In this document: positions 11,101 to 20,100 of the stretch, in pieces
Position numbering within the stretch: position 1 is the stretch's first letter
Layout: every line of letters begins with the position of its first letter
Origin: Pseudoips prasinana
Taxonomy: Eukaryota; Arthropoda; Insecta; Lepidoptera; Nolidae
Reading direction: 5' to 3'
DNA: 64,000 nt
Assembly (NCBI GenBank): GCA_951640165.1
Contig: OX621265.1
Location: 18,365,001 to 18,429,000, forward strand
Program-made: the position numbers and the translations under genes
The notes under the pieces: generated by a model
What the model was told of the DNA's origin: nothing
The model's database searches: none
The model's input: only the letters and a program-made list of their open reading frames with translations

Positions 11101-14100
11101 GTACTGCTACACTGCAATAGCGTTGCCAGCCAACGGGCAAAGTTGCTAAACGATCCGAAGACACTGCAGGAAGTACTCAAGCCAAGCTTTCGAGGTCTCT
11201 TGGACTTCTGGATGGAACTAAAATGGTTTTTATCCTCCCAATTAGGAGGCTAAGTGCGGAAACCAATCGCCCAACTAACTAACATATCAGCCGAAAGACG
11301 TCCAATGCTAGACAAAGGGCTCCCCAAAATATCTCCACAATTGCCAGTCTTGCGCTATTCGCATCCAGCAGTTTCCAGCGGCCCGCACAAGATCATCGGT
11401 CCATCTTGTAGGGGGCATACCCACGCTGCGTCTGTTGGTTCGTTTGTCTCCGATCTTAACTTGTTTTCCCTTTCCTTCGTCTATCCACTCCATGATTGGT
11501 TGTCTGGAAGAAATCGCAGTAGCGATAAGACCGCCCTTTGTACTTAATTTATGTATTCTCGTTTTAATTTTAAGTTATTTTATTTTATTACGTAAGGAAA
11601 ACTTACAGCTAGTATACAAATGACACACAGAATAAAAGATGAAGGCCAATTAAAAGTTTTCACAGATATACACAAGTTTAGGATGAAAATGTTAAACTAG
11701 GTAGACAAAGACACAGATCATGGAAAATAAAGAATAACATAATAAAATAGAATAATTAAAATAAAAGTAATATAAATCTAATTTATTATATTAACAATAA
11801 TTAATATAATAAAATACAATACGAATAATATAATAATAAATAGTACGGCTTATAATGCACTGAAAAAATTTAACCGCATTTTGTTTTTTTTAATGTAAAG
11901 GATCTTTATGAAACAAGTCAACATCTATTTTCTGACACACCATGTTGAATGTCCTCCTTGCCCTTACCATGTAACTGTTCTGTCTATAGTTGGTGTGAAC
12001 TACAGGTACGTAGAGAAGCCTATGATTTCTTAACATAGCATATGGTGTACAATAAAGAGTATTTAACTTTACTTTTCTTTAAAATACAAAATCAATATGT
12101 AGTATTAATTCCGCTAATTGTCAGTTTAATCATGCCGGGATGCAATTTGCACCGCCCTCCCGCCCGCAAAAATGTGCACATGCAAGAAGGACAATATATA
12201 AAAGCAAATTACAGTAGGAGTCTCCTTCGAGCACTCGACGAGTTAGCAGCCCTTGAGAATGGTCCGTGGAGGACTGAAACACGTGTTGGGTATCGTACTG
12301 GCGCATGTAATTTGCTTTTATATATTGTCCTTCTTGCATGTGCACATTTTTGCGGGCGGGAGGGCGGTGCAAATTGCATCCCGGCATTATTAAATTGACA
12401 ATTAGCGGAATTAACACTACATATTGATTTTGTATTTTGATTGTTATGGATTTCCGCAAAGTAACGCCTGATTCCATTACTTATTTACTTTTCTTACTTA
12501 ACTGGTTATATTTTCTCTTATTTTAAACTAGATCCCTTGGAGAGTGCATCGCGGTCTAACTTGGATTTGTCACAATCACATCCTGGGAACCAGAAGCCAC
12601 TACACACAGATACAAACGATGACTGCCAAATCAAAGTAAAACAGGAAATATCTAAAGATGGATATTATGAAGTGCCGATTGAATTTGAGGGAAATGAAAG
12701 TAAGCAGTAGTACTAATAAATAAATAAAATAGTTTATTTCTCTCTACAAAGCTTATACAATGTACTTCTAGTTAGGAACAATTACTCATATACATAAAAA
12801 CTTTTGAGAGAGCTGGAGTTCGTACTAGGCTCGAGACCTGTATGACAAATCTCCAGGCTCCCCCTTCTTGTCGATCTAGTGTTTGTATCCTATATAAATA
12901 GTAAAGTAAAAGTAAACCAAGTCACAAATGAAACACGTCGAGAACTTAAACAATAATAAAAAAAAACTTGTGTGTACTTATGTGCACGCGTTAGAAGTTA
13001 TACTTCTTAATATACAACTTGAACATAGTTATCAATCTTCATACCACCTAGAACTAACGTCATGCTGTTATTTTTACGATGCGCGCGCATCGTGCGCAAA
13101 AAATTCAGTCTCATACATTTTCATACCACCTAGAACTAACTTCATGCTGTTATTTTTACGATGCGCGCGCATCGTAAAATTTTACTGTCACACCACCTAG
13201 AACTAACTTCATGCTGTTAAATTTTGGTGTCGGTGTGCGCGCGCATCGTAAAAATTCACTCTCATCATTTTTCTCCATCGCGCCAAAAGAAGTATAACTT
13301 CAAAAAACAAAATAAAGAGGTGGTGTGTCTGTGAGGGTGTGTGCATGTGTGTAAGAGGGTGTGATGCGCTTATTTAAGAATGACAAGTAAGATTTCGGTA
13401 TCATCGTAATTTAGGTTACTTAACCAGTTTTTAATTGTATGCTTACATTTACAGTACTAAAGCGCGTAAGTGCCAATTTAAATCGGGGTATAATTTATCA
13501 CATCACACTAATATTATACAACATGTAACGTAATTAACGCACACTCTCAAACACCCCAATTATAATATTATGTTGTAATCATAATACATACCCTGAATTT
13601 TTAATTTAATATGTATATGCATTGTTATTTACTAAATTAGTTTCTTAGAATAAAGTTTTTTTTTATTTTGTATTGAATGATGGAATTTGTATGAATCCAA
13701 ATAAAACTGCGATTTTAAAACTCTTTACATACTCATTACATTACATTGGCTTACGGTCCATTTCAATTTGTTTTGACTGTAAATAAAATAATAATAAATA
13801 AAAAAGGTTTTTATTCACGTAGACTTTAAAAAAGCGCTTGTAAATAGTCAGAACATGTTTGTAGTAATATAGTTGTATACATTAGATATTATTTCTAGTA
13901 ACATAGGTATTTAGGTACATCTTGTATGAAAACATTTATAAAATTTATTTTATTACAGAAATGATATTTAGCTAGCTCGTATCAAGTTATTGTCAAGAGA
14001 TTATGTTTAATTATCTAGTTTAAGTCTAATATTTTTACTGCATAATGTCAATGGTTCTGTCTATATTAAAGGTATTATTATTATGACGGACCTTGTGTTA

Positions 14101-17100
14101 ATAACGACGGTCGCGCTTTAATGCTACCACCGGATCCAATGCGCCCCAACTGAGAAGACCCAGCGAAACAAACTCAGTGGGTTCATCTACTACCGGTTTC
14201 AACACGACCCAGTTGAGACGGTCCGGCGAAACATACTCAAGCGGGCATGAACACGGGATTTGGTCCAATTAGAGTAATTATTTAGTAGGCAAACACAATA
14301 TATGCTCGATCGGTTGTCTGAATGCTTATTATTTTAGATTATATTTAGGTATACAAAAGAAAAACTTCGAAACAATAACATTATTCATTTTGAGACAGAG
14401 TCAATAATTTTAAATTAAGTATATGATAGCAATCATTTACAGATAGTTCACGTAACACAGCAGATCAGTCATGTCTATATGGCTACAAGATCTCCAGCGA
14501 GCAATGTGCAGGTAGGAAGTGAGAGCCAGACGTCTTTGTCATCGATGTACTCTTTAGTGGTGTAATAACCCCTAGCCATAAGTACACGTTTAATATGTGT
14601 TTTAAAACTTGTGTCAGGCAGATCAGTAATTTGAGTAGGAAGCTTGTTATAAAACCTAATACAATTTCCTAAAAATGATTTATTAGTTTTGCTTACTCTA
14701 AAGCCTGGCATGGCTAGTTTGTTTTTATTCCTAGTATTTATATTATGCAGTTCACTTTTCTTTTTATAATTATGAATATTTTTTCTAACAAACATTATAT
14801 TCTGATATATATATTCCGATGGCACAGTAAGTATATTTATTTCTTTAAACAAATTTCGCTAAGAATCGCGACTGCCTAAACCATAAATGGCTCTGACTGC
14901 TCTTTTCTGCAATACAAAAATAGTACCTATGTCAGCCGCCGAACCCCACAGCAGAATGCCATACGACATAATGCTATGAAAGTACGCGAAATACACTAAT
15001 CTAGCAGTTTGTTCATCTGACAATTGCCTTATTTTCCAGACAGCATAGGAAGCCGAACTTAATTTACCTGCTAACTTTTCAATCTGAGGACCCCATTGCA
15101 ATTTTGAATCAAGTGTCAATCCTAAAAATACGGTCGATGGGACTAAATCTAATATTTTCGCATTAAGTGCAACTGTTGGTACAATTTGAGTCACATTCGG
15201 CAATGAGAACCTGATGCATTTAGTTTTCCCTGCATTTAACAAGAGATTATTTGCCGAAAACCATTCTGATATAAAGCTGAGTGTTTTATTATGCTCAATA
15301 AGATCTTTATCCTTTCTATTTACTTTAAATATGAGCGACGTATCATCAGCGAACAAAACTATCTCTGATACTTTCTCTACCAGATAAGGGAGATCATTTA
15401 TATAAACTAGAAATAAAAATGGGCCCAATATAGACCCCTGGGGCACCCCCATTTTCACAGGATGACGTGCCGAAGTGACACCGCCTATCGAAACCATCTG
15501 TTGTCGCCCCGATAAATAGGACATCACAAGATCAAGAAAAGAGTTAATATGACAATAATTTCCGTAGTTTTAATTATTTTGGAATAAAAAAATACCTGTA
15601 TTAAAAATGATATAAATCGATTCAGTAAACGATTCTGAATAAACTATTTTCAGGGTGTGCGTTAATTAAGTTACATGTATAAGTGAAAGTTTGTTACTTC
15701 TTCACATCTAACCGGCTGGAGCTATTTTAATAAAATATGATATGGACTTAGATGCACCCTGGATTAACACATAGGCTATAATTTATAAAGTTTAACGCGT
15801 GTAAAACCGCGGGGCACTACTAGTTTATCGTATATATGTATTTAACAATATATGAGTATGTTTATCCGTTGTCTGGTTGCCATAGTACCGGCTCTGTTTA
15901 GTATAGAATCAGATGACATAAAAATCTTGGGACAACTAACATGTCCCAAGATATTTATATCAATTCAGATCTATAATTATAAATACAGTTATGGTTGTTC
16001 ATCTGCTTTTGTTTATTGAGGTTTAGTGAAATCAGTGTGCAAGTGTGTGTTTTCGTAACAATCAATCATGACAGGCGCACACATACTCACACGCACACAA
16101 ACAAACACACATATATACATACACACACACATACACATACACAAATTGCATGTGTGTGTGTGGTCCATGCACATTGCTATTAGATCAGTGTTATAGTTTG
16201 GGCACGATTATTTGTCCAGCGCCTGGATGATTTTTTACTATAAACTGTATGTATTTAGAAATATATAAGTATGTTTTACAGTCGTCAGTACAGGCTCTGT
16301 TTAGTATGGAATCAGATGGCAGTGTGTTGTCACAAGATATCTATATCAATTCAAATCAATAATTATTAACGAAAAAAGCAAGCCCGGAGTTTCTTTGTGG
16401 CTTTCTTCTCCGGGTCGTCCACCTACGTAGCTAGAGAAAGCCGCAGGCTAGCTAGGGTAGGTTCCTCAGCGGCGAGGATCGCGTTGCCCCCTTAACACGT
16501 GATCGGTAATACCGTGCAAGTGATCTGACCCCCATTTCGAATTCTATCTTTTTACTTAAGCGGCCGCCTGAGATGTCGGTTACCGTAGTACAGGCTCTGT
16601 TTAGTATGGAATCAGATGGCAGTGTGTTGTAACAAGATATATATAATATTCCATACCTCTTTTTCAAAAACTAACTTGGGCCAACGGTCTCCTATTAACA
16701 GAACACTGAACTTGTACAATTTTATCCAAACCCGCGATCCAAGCATTGACATCTTTCACGATTCATTTAATAAATTTAAGTCCAAATTACAAAAAAATAT
16801 CCAATAGTTACTAACAATGTACATATTTAAATTATATACTTATAATAAAATTATGCTATGTATCGGCAAATGTTATGTACACCATCAGTGTCATGTGTAT
16901 CAGAATTATACTGGTAATAATGTTGCAATAATTGTTATAATACATATGATGTGGTTGTACTAATAAATAAATAAATAAATATATATATCAATACAGATCA
17001 ATAATTATAAATGCAGTTACGGTTGTTCATCTACATTCGTATAACAATAGGTTTTGTGAAATCAGTGTGCACACACACAAACACACACACACACACAAAT

Positions 17101-20100
17101 TTAATAATAATAAAATTTATTTTTCACCACAACATTTAGAGTTTGTACATTAGATTAAGATACACAAAATGGTTCAACATTTTTGCTATGATCAAACTGG
17201 TACAAAAGCAATAGCAATATATTGATGTTATTGTCTTACAGGTGTGGTGACTAGCACCCTAACTAAGCTATTATACTATAACTTGTAATAAAGGTGCTAG
17301 GCCCAAACTTCCTAAATACGCTGTTAACATCATGACAAACAAAACATTATATAACAACAAACTGAACATAAAATACAGTAAAAAAAACTTGTGTGTACTT
17401 ATGTACACGCGTTAGAAGTTATACTTCTTAATATACAACTTGAACATAGTTATCAATTTTCATACCACCTAGAACTAACTTCATGCTGTTAAATTTTTTG
17501 GTGTCGGTGTGCGCGCGCATCGTAAAAATTCACTCTCATCATTTTTCTCCATCGCGCTAAAAGAAGTATAACTTCAATAAATAGTAATATAATTGCGTGT
17601 GTGTTTGTGTGTGTGGTACATGCACATTGCTATTAGATCAGTTGGTTGCTTGCTTATCGTATGGGTAGTGGTAACCCTAGTGTCAATGTTGCTCAAGCCG
17701 CCCAGTAGGCCTCCGACATGGCTTAACGACTGTTGTCTAATGACCACAACCGGGACCGACTGCTTAACGTGCCCTCCGAAGCACGGAGACGCTCAGAAAT
17801 TGAACCACTTTGGCGGTCACCCATCTATGGACTGACCGCAAGCCTAGTTGCTTAACGTCGCCGATCGCTTACGGACCGGTGATAGCATCTAGCTATGAGC
17901 TTTTTTAGCTCAGTGTCATAGTGCGATGAGCACGGTTATTTGTTCAGGGCCTGGATGTAATTTTTCTATAAACTGTATATATTTAGAAATGTATAAGAAT
18001 GTTTATCAGTTGTCTGATTGCCATAGTATATAGTGATTGCAATCCGGCGTCATTTTCAGTCCGGCCGGATACGACCGGATTCCCATCAATCCGGCCGGAT
18101 CCGGTCGGATTTCGGATCGGACTTAGATATTATACTTAGTTACTTGATAATTAATATTGTTACTTATAAATTGATCTATCTGTGAAAGTGAAATCTAGAA
18201 AGACTGAGCTACTCGTTACGTCGTAAAATTATTACTAGTTACCTACACTACTAAATTTTAATTGTTTTCTTGTTGTCTATTTGTCTTAACATTGGTTAGG
18301 AAATAAAGACGATTTTATATATTTGTGATTTATTTTTTATAAACTACCTACACATAAGTGCAGTGACACTTGATTAACTCACTTATTTTGTACTAAAAAG
18401 CGAAAATCATCTTGATTTAATCAATCCGTTCGGATCCGGCCGGATTGATTGGTCACTGCACTTATATGTAGGTAGTTTATAAAAAATAAATCACAAATAT
18501 ATAAAATCGTCTTTATTTCCTAACCAATGTTACGACAAATAGACAACAAGAAAACAATTAAAATTTAGTAGTGTAGGTAACTAGTGATAATTTTACGACG
18601 TAACGAGTAGCTCAGTCTTTCTAGATTTCACTTTCACAGATAGATCAATTTATAAGTAACAATATTAATAATCAAGTAACTATAATATCTAATAGATACA
18701 ATTAACCTTACGTAATTAACTGAAATGAGATCAAAATCATTATTAAAGTATTTGAGAATGCTAACAAACAAGTCTTATAGGTATTTATGATTATGACAGA
18801 TACCATCATGATTTGATGAATCTGTCGAACGAATGAATGGCAAAAATTATCACAATAATGAGTTTAGAACTAACTAACTAACACTATGCGTTGTGCGGCA
18901 CCACGCATTTAAAGTACCTACTCATGCAACAGCTATATTATTTTCCCACAAACTGCTAGCACCGGATCCGGTCTTCGGATCCGGTATATTAGTACCGGAT
19001 CCGGTAACCATTAAATGATGCCGGATCCGCCGGATTACCGGATCCGTTTTTCCGGATTGCAATCCCTAATAGTATAGGCTCTACCTAGTTTGGAATCAGA
19101 TGGCTGTGTGTATTCAATTGAGAATATGTTTGACGTGATTCGCGTGCATTTAATTTATATTTGCTGCATAATATATTATTAGAAGAACCATATTAAATAT
19201 TAATTGTCACTTGACATTAACAAACGTAGCCTAGTTGGTAGTGCTCCTGCCTACACAGCTGGTGGTCCTGGGTTCGAATCCCGGTAAGTGCAAATATATG
19301 TGTGATGAGCACGAATATTTTTTTCTGAGTCATTGATGTTTTCTATGTATTTAAGTATTTATCTATCTATATAAGTATGTATATCGACGCCTGGTATCCA
19401 TAGTACAAGCTTTGCTTAGTTTGGGGCTAGGATGATCTGTGTAACATTGTCCCTATAAACCATACGTGGGTAAGGGAATCATTAAATAAATTCGATTTAG
19501 TCATTTTCCCACAAGTTAAAATGTATTATCTACAATTGAGGATAATCTAACTCACAGTTTTGCTTAACGCGGTCAATTGGCGACTTCTGTTGTTTATAAG
19601 TGAAGCAAACTGAGCAAAACGTTGATTACGTTTCGAATTTCATTCATGTTTTTTATGGTTTTAGGTAAAAAATTACGATTTGAAAATGACATTGATAACG
19701 CTACTGATGAGAGCAGTTCGAGCGAAGGAAAGAAAAAGAAACAAAAGAAAAAAAAAGCTAAAAGAAAATATTCTTCACATCAATCTAGTAATGAAAGGAA
19801 TGTTGCCTTAAGTAATCTCATTGGAACACTTGTAAAGCAGGATATGGACCCTCAAATGTGCAAAAATTACGAAGAAATACTATTTAATTGCCATGTATGC
19901 CAGCATAGTTGTAGAAATGAGCGTGGCTTAATCGAACACTTTCGTAAACACATTGTGGAAAATTCAGATAATTGTAATCCAAGTCAAAGAATTTTTTTGG
20001 GAATTAATGGGGGAGTAAGTAGCTTGAAACCGTTCAAATGCGACGTATGCGGTAAAATGTTCGATAAAAAAAGTTATTTGGTGAAACATTTTAGAATTCA

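Noticed and set aside
12042..12398. Open frame over the foldback element
   Set aside because: Both strands are open over the inverted arms, a by-product of the palindrome.
15995..16183. Small protein rich in His and Thr
   Set aside because: The frame derives from a CA microsatellite next to SINE sequence.
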